The notes under the pieces: generated by a model | Seen by the model: the letters and a program-made list of their open reading frames with translations, nothing else | Told to the model about the DNA's origin: nothing | The model's database searches: none | Program-made: the position numbers and the translations under genes | NCBI GenBank assembly: GCA_934272785.1 | Contig: CAKQSE010000005.1 | Location: 8,825-72,824, forward strand | Origin: an uncultured Alphaproteobacteria bacterium | Lineage (GTDB): Bacteria; Pseudomonadota; Alphaproteobacteria; Rs-D84 | Direction: 5' to 3' | Length of the DNA stretch: 64,000 nt | Shown here: one piece after another, positions 1 to 8,966 of the stretch | Numbering within the stretch: the stretch's first letter is position 1 | Layout: every line of letters starts with the position of its first letter

Positions 1-1824
1 TTCAAGGATGCCGAGGCTGCCCTGGACGAGGCCAAGAATTTATTGGCCCAATTTGAAAGCAATAATTTAAATGCGGTTGATAAAACCGCCGCCGAAGTGA
101 ACGCGATGTACACCGCAACCGCCGGCGAACAGGCAATCAAGAATGATACCAGTGGCGCGGCGGCAATGCTGTCGGAAATTGGCGATTTGTTGTCCGGCAA
201 GAAAAAGGCCAGCGCATCAACATCGGGCACGTCGTTGGGGATTTTGGACTTGGATTTCTCGGTCGATGTTGATGACATATGGGGAAACAGCGGTGGTTCT
301 TCTATCTTTTCGGACAACAGCGGATCTGATTTGTCCCAGTTGGAGGGTCAATCCCTGTTCACCCAGGCGAACAAGCAATGCCTGGCACTGATAAAGGATT
401 CATGTGAAAATAACGCCGTGCTGAATATGGCAAAAAGTGCGTATAACATCATGATTACCCAGGATTGTAACGCATACGAGAAAAAGGTAAATTCCCAGCG
501 TGAAACGGTAAAGCAGACTGTCCGCACGGCGGAAAAGTATTTGCGCGAGGCACGTCTGGAAGAATATCGCGCGCACAATACTGCCGATGTCAACGAATGT
601 ATTGCCAAGGTTAAAACGGCAATTACCGCGGATACGGCGTGCGGTGCGAACTATAAACGTTGTTTGGATTATACGGGCGCATACATTGATACAAACACGG
701 GTGATCCGATTTATTCACCGCGCCTGTTCCAGCTGGATGAACTGATTACACTGGACGGTGCAAACGGTAATACAGACGTGTTGGCGCAAAATACCCAGTT
801 TAATAATTTCTTGGAAACGCGCAAAATGTTCGCGACAACCGCGTTGGATTCGTGCCGTGACATTGCAAACACCGTGTGGCAAGAATTCAAGCGCAGTGCG
901 TTGATTGAAATCGCCCAGGCACAATCGGCCAAGTTGGAAGAAGTCAAAATGTCCTGTGTCAGCACGATGGCCGAATGCTATGACACCCAGACCAGTGCAC
1001 TGAAAGATTTCGATACCACCACGGCACAGGCGGCGGGTGCAATCAGTGCATATGCGGCCAAGGCCATGTGCCAGGACAAGGTTACGGCCTGTGCGGCGTT
1101 GTATGGTAATAATTCGGCGTGCCAATTTGATAATAATGGCCGCCTGACCAGTGATGCCAGCACATGTGGGTTAAAGGCGTTGTTGGCGTTTGTCGATACG
1201 GTTGATACCGTCCGTGTGGCCGAGGGGTGCAGTGGCGCAATTGATAACTATGTCCAGGAATTGTGCACACCTTCATCTGGGGACCAGGGATTCCCGTGGA
1301 ATTGCCGTCGCAAGGTCATGGGGTCGGCCGATGCAACAACGGTCAGCGCGGCGTCAAACGCAACACTGGCGGATAACATCAGAAACTTTGCATTACAGAA
1401 TTGCAAAGATCCAACCAACCCAGATGCAACATATACTGAGTTGCCGATGCAGACCCGGATTCAGGTTCAAAATGCCATCGAGGATGTTATTGAGCAATTA
1501 GATGCCCAGCTGATGGATGTTTGCGAAACACTGGACGGATACTGGTTGGATGCGGGTGATAACACGGGCAAGGATTTGACGGCGTTTTACACCACCGTAT
1601 ATGGGACCAGTGGTGCCACCAGTGACAGTGGTGCAACATGGGGTCGCTGTGTTGAAAATACAACGATGGTTCGGTGCCTGGCGTATAATGCGGGCGAAGA
1701 AACACCAGTTGCATCATATGACCGCGCCAAGGACGAGTGTATCTTTACCGATGCATGGTATCGCACAAAATGCGAAAGCATGGGCGGATATTACGAAAAC
1801 AGCGTTTGCTATATGGCCAAATAG
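1..1824 (+). CDS. Secreted-type cysteine-rich protein, 5' end outside window
   Basis: The frame is open from the first base, so this is the C-terminal 607 residues of a longer protein; the first TTG/ATG-like codons are not evidence of a start. It is not a family I recognise. It has a Ser/Gly/Asp-rich low-complexity stretch (about residues 65-120), helical segments, and many paired cysteines at 10-30 residue spacing, which suggests a disulfide-bonded exported protein. The gene ends 20 bases before the next one, which encodes another cysteine-rich exported protein, so the two are probably co-transcribed. The spacing of cysteines resembles the protein at 37600-38844; relatedness is inference. 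Confidence 0.75.
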   Translation, partial: FKDAEAALDEAKNLLAQFESNNLNAVDKTAAEVNAMYTATAGEQAIKNDTSGAAAMLSEIGDLLSGKKKASASTSGTSLGILDLDFSVDVDDIWGNSGGSSIFSDNSGSDLSQLEGQSLFTQANKQCLALIKDSCENNAVLNMAKSAYNIMITQDCNAYEKKVNSQRETVKQTVRTAEKYLREARLEEYRAHNTADVNECIAKVKTAITADTACGANYKRCLDYTGAYIDTNTGDPIYSPRLFQLDELITLDGANGNTDVLAQNTQFNNFLETRKMFATTALDSCRDIANTVWQEFKRSALIEIAQAQSAKLEEVKMSCVSTMAECYDTQTSALKDFDTTTAQAAGAISAYAAKAMCQDKVTACAALYGNNSACQFDNNGRLTSDASTCGLKALLAFVDTVDTVRVAEGCSGAIDNYVQELCTPSSGDQGFPWNCRRKVMGSADATTVSAASNATLADNIRNFALQNCKDPTNPDATYTELPMQTRIQVQNAIEDVIEQLDAQLMDVCETLDGYWLDAGDNTGKDLTAFYTTVYGTSGATSDSGATWGRCVENTTMVRCLAYNAGEETPVASYDRAKDECIFTDAWYRTKCESMGGYYENSVCYMAK

Positions 1825-1844
1825 TTGGTGACGGACGGGGGAAA

Positions 1845-3023
1845 ATGAAAATAAAAACGATTTCTTTGATTGCGTGCTTGTGCGCCGTATCATCTGCGTT
1901 TGCTGATGATAATTGGGGCCCAGGACAGATGGTCACGTGCGGATCAAATGATATCGCCGGGGGCGAGGCGTGCATTGGTGAAAGTGCGCGCAGCAATTGC
2001 GCAACCTGGACGATGAAATCACGTCAGTATGATGACGAATTCGCAGTGTTGATGATGGTTGCCCGCGAACTGAACGACCATGGTGCGAAATTCTGTCCGA
2101 CCCAGGTCGAAGGACGCAATAAAAACAAGGGTAATGCATGGACCGAATATTCCGATGCGTCACGTGGTAATGACGCGTTGTGTGTGTGGTTGTGCCAGTC
2201 GGGCTGGGGTGGCAATCAATGTTCCCAGGCGGTATCCAGTGCGAATTCATGTGATGTATCGTTATTAAAGCGCGAAAATTATGCGGATATAAAACGCGTT
2301 GCATCGGGTGCGAATATTGAGTATGCACTGCCCCGATTTGAAAAAGAGGTTTACAACAGTTGCAAGGTTCACAAAAAGCAGGAACACGATATGATATTGG
2401 CAATCAGTCGTTGGTTACCCAGTGGTCATGGTGCATATGCGCGCAAGATGATTGTGCGCGCGGAACGTCGTGGGTGGAAAAATATGGAATCAACTGCAAC
2501 CGTATATCCTGCCGCGGGCAGTTCGGATATCCTGGTTTGCAAAAACGGATACCAGGCAAATCCCGCCGGCGACGATTGTATCGAGGTAAATTCCGCGGCA
2601 TGTGCCCGTCAAATGGTGTGCGATGGCTGGACCGGATATGATGAAAGCAAACATACATTGCTTCAGCAACCTGGGCAAAATTGTTTCCAATACAGATGTT
2701 CTGAAAGTGGCAAGGCATTTGCATCGGACGCAAGCCGCGGCACATGTGTGGATTGTGTGGCTGATTTGCATACGGGCGTGTCACCGGCAACCGGTACGTG
2801 TGTTAGGTGCGCCACCGGACAGGTATTCAGTGAATCCGCCACGGCGTCCGGATTTTGTGGCGATGCTGTTGCGTTGTCGAAAATAGATTTGCAATATGGT
2901 CTTGGCAGGACCCGTAACAGCAACGTTGATATTGAAAAACAATGTTGGACAATTGCGGAATCGGCAGCATATCAGAAATGTGTTATTGGTGACCAGACGA
3001 CATCTGGACGCAGTGACAATTAA
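1845..3023 (+). CDS. Secreted cysteine-rich protein of unknown function
   Basis: 392 residues. I chose the ATG at 1845 because it follows a GGGGGA ribosome-binding site and begins a clear Sec signal peptide (MKIKTISLIACLCAVSSAFA, cleavage near residue 20); the frame is open further upstream but only over the previous gene. The mature part has about 25 cysteines, an EGF-like segment (CVWLCQSGWGGNQC) and later short C-x-x-C knots like those in the 2855-residue protein at 49585. It is the last gene of the unit with the preceding cysteine-rich gene and is followed by a terminator. Function unknown; a periplasmic or surface role is inferred from the signal peptide only. Confidence 0.8.
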   Translation: MKIKTISLIACLCAVSSAFADDNWGPGQMVTCGSNDIAGGEACIGESARSNCATWTMKSRQYDDEFAVLMMVARELNDHGAKFCPTQVEGRNKNKGNAWTEYSDASRGNDALCVWLCQSGWGGNQCSQAVSSANSCDVSLLKRENYADIKRVASGANIEYALPRFEKEVYNSCKVHKKQEHDMILAISRWLPSGHGAYARKMIVRAERRGWKNMESTATVYPAAGSSDILVCKNGYQANPAGDDCIEVNSAACARQMVCDGWTGYDESKHTLLQQPGQNCFQYRCSESGKAFASDASRGTCVDCVADLHTGVSPATGTCVRCATGQVFSESATASGFCGDAVALSKIDLQYGLGRTRNSNVDIEKQCWTIAESAAYQKCVIGDQTTSGRSDN

Positions 3024-3049
3024 AAAACGCCCAATGGGGCGTTTTTTAT
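3023..3049. terminator. Bidirectional intrinsic terminator
   Basis: AAAACGCCC / GGGCGTTTT stem with a 4-base loop and flanking A and T runs. It ends the cysteine-rich operon on the plus strand and can also end the XRE gene on the minus strand. Confidence 0.85.
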
Positions 3050-3065
3050 TGTGGATATTGATTTT

Positions 3066-3482
3066 TTAATCAACACCGTTTAATGTGCGTAACATTTTCA
3101 TAATCATTTTGCGTTGGTCATCGTCTGGTAATTTCCAATACAAATTTATCAATTGCAGTGATTCATTTTTTGCCAACGGATCATCATTTTTCTGTTCGGC
3201 AACGCGACCGGTGGATTTGCCACCACGTGTTTCCATTGGTGTATTGCCAGGCAGCCCCTGGAAGAAAAATGATACAGGGGTTTCCAGTGCCGTGCTGAGT
3301 TCAAACAGGCGCGACGCCGAAATACGATTCCCCGCCGTTTCGTATTTCTGAATCTGTTGAAATGTAACCCCACAGATTTTTGCCAAATCTTTCTGGGACA
3401 AACCCATCATGACACGGCGCAGTTGCACGCGCTGTCCGATATGTTCATCCACGGCTGTTGGCGTAAAAGGTCTTCCACTCAT
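3066..3482 (-). CDS. XRE-family helix-turn-helix transcriptional regulator
   Basis: 138 residues with a lambda-repressor/Cro-type HTH at about residues 15-70 (LRRVMMGLSQKDLAKICGV, then FQQIQKYETAGNRIS), followed by a polar tail typical of alphaproteobacterial XRE regulators of this size. The start has a good AAGGAAG site. It is divergent from gpmI. A 10-base perfect palindrome (GTCCTAGGAC) covers its predicted transcription start, so autoregulation is likely; this is inference. Confidence 0.85.
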   Translation of the reverse strand: MSGRPFTPTAVDEHIGQRVQLRRVMMGLSQKDLAKICGVTFQQIQKYETAGNRISASRLFELSTALETPVSFFFQGLPGNTPMETRGGKSTGRVAEQKNDDPLAKNESLQLINLYWKLPDDDQRKMIMKMLRTLNGVD

Positions 3483-3511
3483 GGGTGCTTCCTTTCTTGT
3501 TTATGACATAG

Positions 3512-3521
3512 GTCCTAGGAC
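3512..3521. promoter_or_regulatory. Candidate operator GTCCTAGGAC
   Basis: A perfect 10-base palindrome at the predicted +1 of the XRE gene. A second NTCCTAGGAN palindrome overlaps the -10 box of the YibB-like gene at 36584-36593. Confidence 0.4.
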
Positions 3522-3523
3522 AA

Positions 3524-3575
3524 TTTATACAATTTTTCTTCTTCTTTTGCAATCAAAAAACTGATATGATATTTT
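3524..3575. promoter_or_regulatory. Divergent promoters of XRE gene and gpmI sharing a -35 box
   Basis: TTGCAA at 3547-3552 is its own reverse complement. Leftward it is 17 bases from TATAAA (3524-3529) for the XRE gene; rightward it is 17 bases from TATTTT (3570-3575), or 12 from TATGAT, for gpmI. Confidence 0.5.
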
Positions 3576-3597
3576 CTGCACAAAGGCAGGTAAAATT

Positions 3598-5073
3598 ATG
3601 TCAAAACCAATTGTTTTATGTATTATGGACGGGGTTGGAATTCGTGCCCAGACGCAACATAACGCGGTCAAATTGGCACATATGCCCTATTTCAATGAAC
3701 TGTTAAATACGTATCCGCATTCGGTATTAAATGCCAGTGGCGCGGCCGTGGGATTGCCCGTCGGCACCATGGGTAATTCCGAGGTGGGACACATCACCAT
3801 GGGATCGGGGCGTGTCGTGAATCAATTCTTGCGCCGGTTTCAACTGGAACGCTGGGACAAAAATGTTCCGTTGCGCGATTTTATCACCGCGGTGCAACGC
3901 GATGGCGGAATTGTGCATTTGGCGGGACTGATGTCTGATGGACGCGTGCATTCTGATATCAATGATATTATGACGATTGCGTTGCGTGTGTTGGATTCGG
4001 GTCTGCGGGTATGTATTCACTTTATTGCCGATGGTCGCGATACGCCACCCAAATCGGCGGCGGACTATATTCGTTTGATAAAGGAACGACTGGCGGACTA
4101 TCTGGCCACAGGCCAGGCGTTTTGGGGTACGCTGTCGGGGCGGTATTATACAATGGACCGAAACCAGAATCTGGATCGCACGGAAATGGCGGCGGACGCA
4201 ATTGCCAACGCCACCAGTCCATTTGTCGCGCCGACAATTGACGCCGCGTTGGATTCGGCATATGCCCACGGCGAAACGGACGAGTTTATCAAGCCGACCG
4301 TTATCACCGGTGATGTTCCAATCAATGCAAATGATGGATTCTTGTTCGGGAATTATCGCAGCGACCGCGCGCGTCAGATTGTGCGTGCAATGCTGAAAAC
4401 CGGTGCGCATATGTTGTGCTTTTCCCAATATGGCGAGGGGTTAGATGACGCGTGCCCTGCACTGTTGCCAGATGTGCCGGTGAAAAATACGTTGGGTGAC
4501 GTCCTGGCGGCGCATCATGTGCGTCAATTGCGTATTGCCGAAACAGAGAAGTATAATCACGTAACCTATTTCTTTGATGCGGAACGTAATGTTGATTTCC
4601 CGGGTGCGGAAAAGAAACTGATTCCGTCGCCCGATGTTGCAACGTTTGATTTGCGGCCAGAAATGTCGGCGGTCCAGATTACAGATGCATTGCTGGAAAA
4701 ACTGGCGTCGTTTGATGTTGTAATTTTGAATTTTGCAAATGGCGATATGGTCGGTCATACCGGCAATGAAGCTGCCGCAATTCGCGCGATGGAAACACTG
4801 GACGCCCAATTGGCGCGTATCGTGCCCGCAACACTGCATTTGGGTGGCACGGTTCTGATAACCGCCGATCATGGTAATGCAGAACAGATGTGGGACGATG
4901 CGGCAAATGCGCCGTTGACATCGCATACGACGAATCCGGTGAATTTGATTGTTGTATCAAATGCCCCGCACGTTGTGCGTGATGGGGGGCTAGCCGATAT
5001 TGCGCCAACGATTTTGCACCTGTTGAATATTTCGCAGCCAGCGGATATGACGGGACATAATTTGGTTGATTAA
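3598..5073 (+). CDS. gpmI: 2,3-bisphosphoglycerate-independent phosphoglycerate mutase
   Basis: Converts 3-phosphoglycerate to 2-phosphoglycerate in cytosolic glycolysis, using two Mn2+ and a phosphoserine intermediate. The 491 residues are close to the usual ~510. Visible hallmarks are the N-terminal metal-binding DGVG, the serine nucleophile in GNSEVGHITMG (about residue 60), HFIADGRDTPP, the GRYYTMDRNQN substrate loop, and the C-terminal metal ligands in TADHGNAEQM and TSHTTNPVN. Start ATG follows AGGCAGG. It is transcribed divergently from the XRE regulator and ends at a hairpin shared with tadA. Confidence 0.96.
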   Translation: MSKPIVLCIMDGVGIRAQTQHNAVKLAHMPYFNELLNTYPHSVLNASGAAVGLPVGTMGNSEVGHITMGSGRVVNQFLRRFQLERWDKNVPLRDFITAVQRDGGIVHLAGLMSDGRVHSDINDIMTIALRVLDSGLRVCIHFIADGRDTPPKSAADYIRLIKERLADYLATGQAFWGTLSGRYYTMDRNQNLDRTEMAADAIANATSPFVAPTIDAALDSAYAHGETDEFIKPTVITGDVPINANDGFLFGNYRSDRARQIVRAMLKTGAHMLCFSQYGEGLDDACPALLPDVPVKNTLGDVLAAHHVRQLRIAETEKYNHVTYFFDAERNVDFPGAEKKLIPSPDVATFDLRPEMSAVQITDALLEKLASFDVVILNFANGDMVGHTGNEAAAIRAMETLDAQLARIVPATLHLGGTVLITADHGNAEQMWDDAANAPLTSHTTNPVNLIVVSNAPHVVRDGGLADIAPTILHLLNISQPADMTGHNLVD

Positions 5074-5081
5074 ATGATGCT

Positions 5082-5109
5082 GGGCGATGAATTATTCATC
5101 GCCCCGTTT
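5082..5109. terminator. Hairpin terminator between convergent gpmI and tadA
   Basis: A perfect 11-base inverted repeat (GGGCGATGAAT and its complement) with a one-base centre, followed on the plus strand by CGTTTT. It overlaps the last codons of tadA. Confidence 0.7.
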
Positions 5110-5553
5110 TATTGCGCGTCGCGCGGCAAAAAATTCACGTAACATTTGTGCCGATGCGTCTGCGTATTCTGACATTTGTGTGACAGTCGGTTTCCACAGG
5201 TGGGTGTCCGTTTCATATACGCGTGCGTTTGCGGTAATTCCGCCACCCTTGGCGTCCAGCGCGGCAAAGAATACACGACGAATTCGCGCAAATGATATTG
5301 CCGTGGCGCACATTGCGCACGGTTCCAATGTTACATAGATATCGCAATTGTCCAAGAATTTTGTCCCCAGTTTGCGGCACGCCTGGTTTATTGCAACAAT
5401 TTCTGCGTGCAGTGTCGGATTGCGGCGCAATTGCACCCGGTTTTCGCCACGGGCAATAATGTGACTATCACGCACGATAACGGCACCGATTGGCACGTCG
5501 TCGTGTGATTTTGCACGAATTGCTAAATTTAACGCTTGCTGCATTGGGTTCAT
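5092..5553 (-). CDS. tadA: tRNA-specific adenosine deaminase TadA
   Basis: Deaminates A34 to inosine in tRNA-Arg(ACG), a zinc-dependent cytidine/adenosine deaminase-fold enzyme. The 153 residues contain the Zn ligands and catalytic glutamate (TLHAEIVA) and the PCAMC ligand motif (LEPCAMCATAI). I use the internal ATG (MNPMQQALNLAI), which matches where family members begin and leaves an 18-base gap to rsmD; the frame is open nine codons further upstream, into rsmD. The rsmD promoter lies over the 5' end of this gene. Confidence 0.93.
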   Translation of the reverse strand: MNPMQQALNLAIRAKSHDDVPIGAVIVRDSHIIARGENRVQLRRNPTLHAEIVAINQACRKLGTKFLDNCDIYVTLEPCAMCATAISFARIRRVFFAALDAKGGGITANARVYETDTHLWKPTVTQMSEYADASAQMLREFFAARRAIKRGDE

Positions 5554-5563
5554 GTGATACACT
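5536..5563 (+). promoter_or_regulatory. Promoter of rsmD (leaderless type)
   Basis: TTGCTG, 16 bases, TACACT, then only 7 bases to the ATG at 5571; transcription would start at or next to the start codon. Confidence 0.45.
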
Positions 5564-5570
5564 TTATCGT

Positions 5571-6125
5571 ATGGATTCAAAATTGCAAATTATTTCAGGT
5601 GCATACCGTGGACGCAAATTGCGCCTGCCGGATGGTGCACGCCCGACCCAGAATCGTGCCAGAATCGCGTTGTTTAACATGCTGGGCGAGATTGTGGATA
5701 CGTCGCACGATTTTACCGTGTGGGACGCATTTGCCGGCAGTGGGGCATTTGGCATTGAATATCTGTCGCGGTATGCGGGCGCGCGTGCGATATTTACCGA
5801 TGTCGCAGCGGCATCAATTCGGACGGTGCGTGAAAACCTGGGGAATATTGATGCGACGCGCGCGACCGTCGTTATGGCAGACGCGATGACGCGGATTTCT
5901 GAATTTGGTGCGGTGGCAGATTTGATATTTGTTGACCCGCCATATGCGGCGCATGACACCGGCGCGGCGTTTGTGCGCCGCGTGGGTGCGGTGGCGCGCG
6001 TGGGGACAATATTGGTCTGGGAACAAGATGGCGATGATTTCACCCCACCCGCCGCGCCATGGGAAATATTGCGCGACAAGAAATATGGTCGGGCGCGTTT
6101 TCTGATTTTGCGTCGTGGTGCGTAA
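5571..6125 (+). CDS. rsmD: 16S rRNA (guanine(966)-N2)-methyltransferase
   Basis: SAM-dependent Rossmann methyltransferase that modifies G966 of 16S rRNA during 30S assembly. The 184 residues start with the family pattern IISGAYRGRKLRLPDG, then RPTQNRARIALFNMLG, the SAM-binding DAFAGSGAFGIEYLSR and the catalytic VDPPYA motif. Start ATG 5571 has no Shine-Dalgarno sequence; a promoter-like TACACT lies 7 bases before it. The gene is divergent from tadA. Confidence 0.93.
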   Translation: MDSKLQIISGAYRGRKLRLPDGARPTQNRARIALFNMLGEIVDTSHDFTVWDAFAGSGAFGIEYLSRYAGARAIFTDVAAASIRTVRENLGNIDATRATVVMADAMTRISEFGAVADLIFVDPPYAAHDTGAAFVRRVGAVARVGTILVWEQDGDDFTPPAAPWEILRDKKYGRARFLILRRGA

Positions 6126-6133
6126 TAAAAACC

Positions 6134-6164
6134 TTGATTTTTCAAACGTTTTAGTAAATAATAT
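6134..6164 (+). promoter_or_regulatory. Promoter of rplY
   Basis: TTGATT and TAATAT separated by 19 bases, followed by a leader of about 55 bases that contains an AAAAGGA ribosome-binding site. Confidence 0.4.
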
Positions 6165-6226
6165 GCCCCGCACGGCACCCTTGGAGGTCGCGCACAGTTA
6201 AACCAATGCTATTAAAAGGATAAAAA

Positions 6227-6853
6227 ATGGCAATCAAATTAAATGCAGAAATTCGCAACGTTGCTGGCAAGGGGGCCGCACGCAGCATCCGCAAGAACAA
6301 GAAAATCCCTGCTGTTATTTACGGCGAAAAGAAAGCCCCTGTCGCAATTGAATTGGACGGCAATGGCTTTGAAATGCTGATTAAAAAGCCGGGTCTGCGG
6401 ACAAAATTGTTCGAAATTGACACAAACAACGGCAAAGAAGACGCGATGTTGATGGATATCCAGTATCATCCGGTTTCTGACGCGGTTATCCACGTTGATT
6501 TCAAACGTATTGATGTGAACAAACCTGTGAACGTGGTCGTCCCGGTCGAGGTTATCAATGTCGAAACATCCAAGGGATTGAAATTGGGTGGTGTTTTGAA
6601 CTTTGCAGTGCGTAAGGTTGCATTGCGTGGTTCTGTTCATGCAATCCCAGAAAAAATCATTATCGATTTGACCAATGTCACAATCGGTGACGTGATTCAC
6701 GGAACAGACTTGGTTCTGCCAGATGGTGTTGAATTGGGTCTGCACCAGGCTGAATTGGCGTTTGCAACAATCGGTGGTAAAATGCCCGAAGAAGCAGAAG
6801 CCGCAAAAGCAGCTGCCCCGGCGGCCGCCGCAGCCACACCGGCCAAGAAATAA
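6227..6853 (+). CDS. rplY: 50S ribosomal protein L25, CTC-family long form
   Basis: Binds 5S rRNA in the large subunit. The 208 residues comprise the L25 domain (about residues 1-95, with GKGAARSIRKNKKIPAVIYG), the CTC/TL5 beta domain (about 100-185), and an Ala/Pro/Lys-rich tail. Start ATG follows AAAAGGA. It is a single-gene unit with its own terminator; pth, which often follows rplY, is not here. Confidence 0.95.
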   Translation: MAIKLNAEIRNVAGKGAARSIRKNKKIPAVIYGEKKAPVAIELDGNGFEMLIKKPGLRTKLFEIDTNNGKEDAMLMDIQYHPVSDAVIHVDFKRIDVNKPVNVVVPVEVINVETSKGLKLGGVLNFAVRKVALRGSVHAIPEKIIIDLTNVTIGDVIHGTDLVLPDGVELGLHQAELAFATIGGKMPEEAEAAKAAAPAAAAATPAKK

Positions 6854-6873
6854 TCAATACGTAATGTTGATTT

Positions 6874-6900
6874 TAAACCGTCCGTATGGGCGGTTTTTTG
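6874..6900 (+). terminator. rplY intrinsic terminator
   Basis: AAACCG-tCCGTATGG-GCGGTTTTTT hairpin followed by a T run. Confidence 0.8.
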
Positions 6901-6921
6901 TATTATTTTTTTCCTGTGGTC

Positions 6922-6950
6922 TTGAAATACATTTTAATGTTCACTATATG
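6922..6950 (+). promoter_or_regulatory. Promoter of dnaK
   Basis: CTTGAAA, 17 bases, TATATG. The CTTGAAA half also suits a heat-shock sigma-32 -35 element, but the -10 does not clearly match a sigma-32 box, so either sigma factor is possible. Confidence 0.5.
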
Positions 6951-6981
6951 ATGGGCATAAGAAATTCAAGGAGTGAAAAAA

Positions 6982-8874
6982 ATGGCAAAAGTGTTAGGTA
7001 TCGATTTAGGAACAACTAATTCCGCCATGGCGTTCATGGATGGAAATGATCCGAAAATTATCGAAAATTCCGAGGGGGGGCGTACAACACCGTCTGTTGT
7101 TGCGTTGACATCTGGGGGTGAACAGTTGGTTGGTATCACCGCCAAGAACCAGGCGATTACCAATCCAGAAAATACAATCTATGAAATCAAGCGTTTGATG
7201 GGATTACGTTTTGACAGCCCGGCGGTCAAAGAAATTGCCGCCCGCGTGCCGTATAAAATTGTCCGTGGCGACAATGGCGACGCCTGGGTCGAGATGGAGG
7301 GTAAGAAATATGCCCCGTCCCAGATTTCTGCGATGATTTTGGCAAAATTAAAGAAAGACGCCGAAGCGTATTTGGGCGAAACAGTGTCTGATGCGGTTAT
7401 TACTGTGCCGGCATACTTTAACGATTCACAACGCCAGGCAACCAAGGACGCGGGGCGTATCGCGGGTCTGAACGTATTGCGTATCGTCAACGAACCGACC
7501 GCGGCCGCATTGGCATATGGCTTGGAAAAAGATAAAAACGGAACAATCGCTGTGTATGACTTGGGCGGTGGAACGTTTGATATTTCCATCTTGGAAATCG
7601 TCGATGGCGTGTTCGAGGTTAAATCAACAAACGGTGATACCGCATTGGGTGGTTCGGACTTTGATGCGCGCGTATTGAAATACTTGATTGATGAATTCAA
7701 GGCGCAATCTGGTATTGACCTGACCGGCGACAAATTGGCATTACAGCGTTTAAAGGAAGCCGCAGAAAAGGCGAAAATCGAATTGTCGTCCAAGATGCAG
7801 GCGGACATCAACTTGCCATATCTGACGGCGGATGCGACGGGGCCAAAGCACTTTAATACAACACTGACACGTGCGAAATTGGAATCGTTGGTTGATGACC
7901 TGATTCAGAAAACAATTGAACCGTGCAAAAAGGCATTGAAAGACGCAGGCTTGGATAAATCGCAAATCAACGATGTTATCTTGGTCGGTGGCCAGACCCG
8001 TATGCCCAAGGTTGTTGAAACAGTCAAAGAATTCTTTGGCCGCGAACCGCACAAGGGCGTGAACCCAGACGAAGTCGTTGCATTGGGCGCGGCAATTCAG
8101 GGTGGCGTTCTGAAAGGCGATGTCAAAGACGTTCTGTTGTTGGATGTAACCCCATTGTCGTTGGGTATTGAAACGTTGGGTGGTGTGTTCACACGCCTGA
8201 TTGACCGCAATACAACAATCCCGACCAAGAAATCCCAGGTGTTTTCAACCGCCGAAGATAACCAGTCGGCTGTGACAATTCGCGTATTCCAGGGTGAACG
8301 TGATATGGCCGCCGATAACAAATTGCTGGGGCAATTTAATTTGGAAGGTATCGCACCTGCCCCACGTGGTATGCCGCAAATCGAAGTGTCATTTGATATT
8401 GACGCAAACGGTATCGTTCACGTGTCGGCCAAGGATAAAGGCACCGGCAAAGAACAGACTATTTCGATTAAATCTGATGGTGGTCTGTCCGAAGAAGACA
8501 TCCAGAAAATGGTTGACGAAGCGGCAGCGAACGCGGAATCTGATAAACAGAAACGCGCCCTGGCCGAGGCCAAGAATAACGCCGAAGCCGCAGTGTTCAG
8601 CATTGAAAAATCACTGAAAGAACACGGTGATAAAATCAGTGCCGATGACAAGAAAGCCATCGAAGATGCAAAAACAGCATTGTCTGATGAATTAGCCAAG
8701 GCTGATGCAACCGCAGAATCACTGAAAGAAAAGACCGACGCATTGATGGAAAAATCGATGAAGTTGGGCGAGGCGGTTTATAAAGCCGCACAAGAAGCGC
8801 AGAAATCTGAATCTGGTGATAACAAGCCAAACGCAGATGGAACACGTGACGCAGACTTTTCTGAAAAGAAATAA
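6982..8874 (+). CDS. dnaK: Chaperone protein DnaK (Hsp70)
   Basis: ATP-driven cytosolic chaperone for nascent and heat-damaged proteins. The 630 residues contain the Hsp70 signatures IDLGTTNS (N-terminus), VYDLGGGTFDISI and VILVGGQTRMPKV of the nucleotide-binding domain, the interdomain linker VLLLDVTPLSLGIE, the substrate-binding domain and an acidic tail ending DADFSEKK. I prefer ATG 6982, 8 bases after CAAGGAG, over the in-frame GTG at 6973. dnaJ and grpE are not adjacent. Confidence 0.97.
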   Translation: MAKVLGIDLGTTNSAMAFMDGNDPKIIENSEGGRTTPSVVALTSGGEQLVGITAKNQAITNPENTIYEIKRLMGLRFDSPAVKEIAARVPYKIVRGDNGDAWVEMEGKKYAPSQISAMILAKLKKDAEAYLGETVSDAVITVPAYFNDSQRQATKDAGRIAGLNVLRIVNEPTAAALAYGLEKDKNGTIAVYDLGGGTFDISILEIVDGVFEVKSTNGDTALGGSDFDARVLKYLIDEFKAQSGIDLTGDKLALQRLKEAAEKAKIELSSKMQADINLPYLTADATGPKHFNTTLTRAKLESLVDDLIQKTIEPCKKALKDAGLDKSQINDVILVGGQTRMPKVVETVKEFFGREPHKGVNPDEVVALGAAIQGGVLKGDVKDVLLLDVTPLSLGIETLGGVFTRLIDRNTTIPTKKSQVFSTAEDNQSAVTIRVFQGERDMAADNKLLGQFNLEGIAPAPRGMPQIEVSFDIDANGIVHVSAKDKGTGKEQTISIKSDGGLSEEDIQKMVDEAAANAESDKQKRALAEAKNNAEAAVFSIEKSLKEHGDKISADDKKAIEDAKTALSDELAKADATAESLKEKTDALMEKSMKLGEAVYKAAQEAQKSESGDNKPNADGTRDADFSEKK

Positions 8875-8875
8875 A

Positions 8876-8905
8876 AACCCGGGGCATTTGCCCCGGATTT
8901 TTTTT
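8876..8905 (+). terminator. dnaK intrinsic terminator
   Basis: CCGGGGC-attt-GCCCCGG stem followed by eight T. Confidence 0.88.
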
Positions 8906-8941
8906 AGTGATACAGTGATAGAGTGACAGAGTGATAAAGTG
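8906..8941. repeat. 8-base tandem repeat, 4.5 units
   Basis: AGTGATAC, AGTGATAG, AGTGACAG, AGTGATAA, AGTG in direct succession, directly after the dnaK terminator. Non-coding. Confidence 0.8.
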
Positions 8942-8966
8942 TTTTGAGCCGGCTTTGCGGGCTTTT

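Noticed and set aside
6973..6981. GTG at 6973 as the dnaK start
   Set aside because: The GTG overlaps the Shine-Dalgarno sequence, and the ATG at 6982 has ideal spacing and gives the conserved MAKVLGIDLG start.
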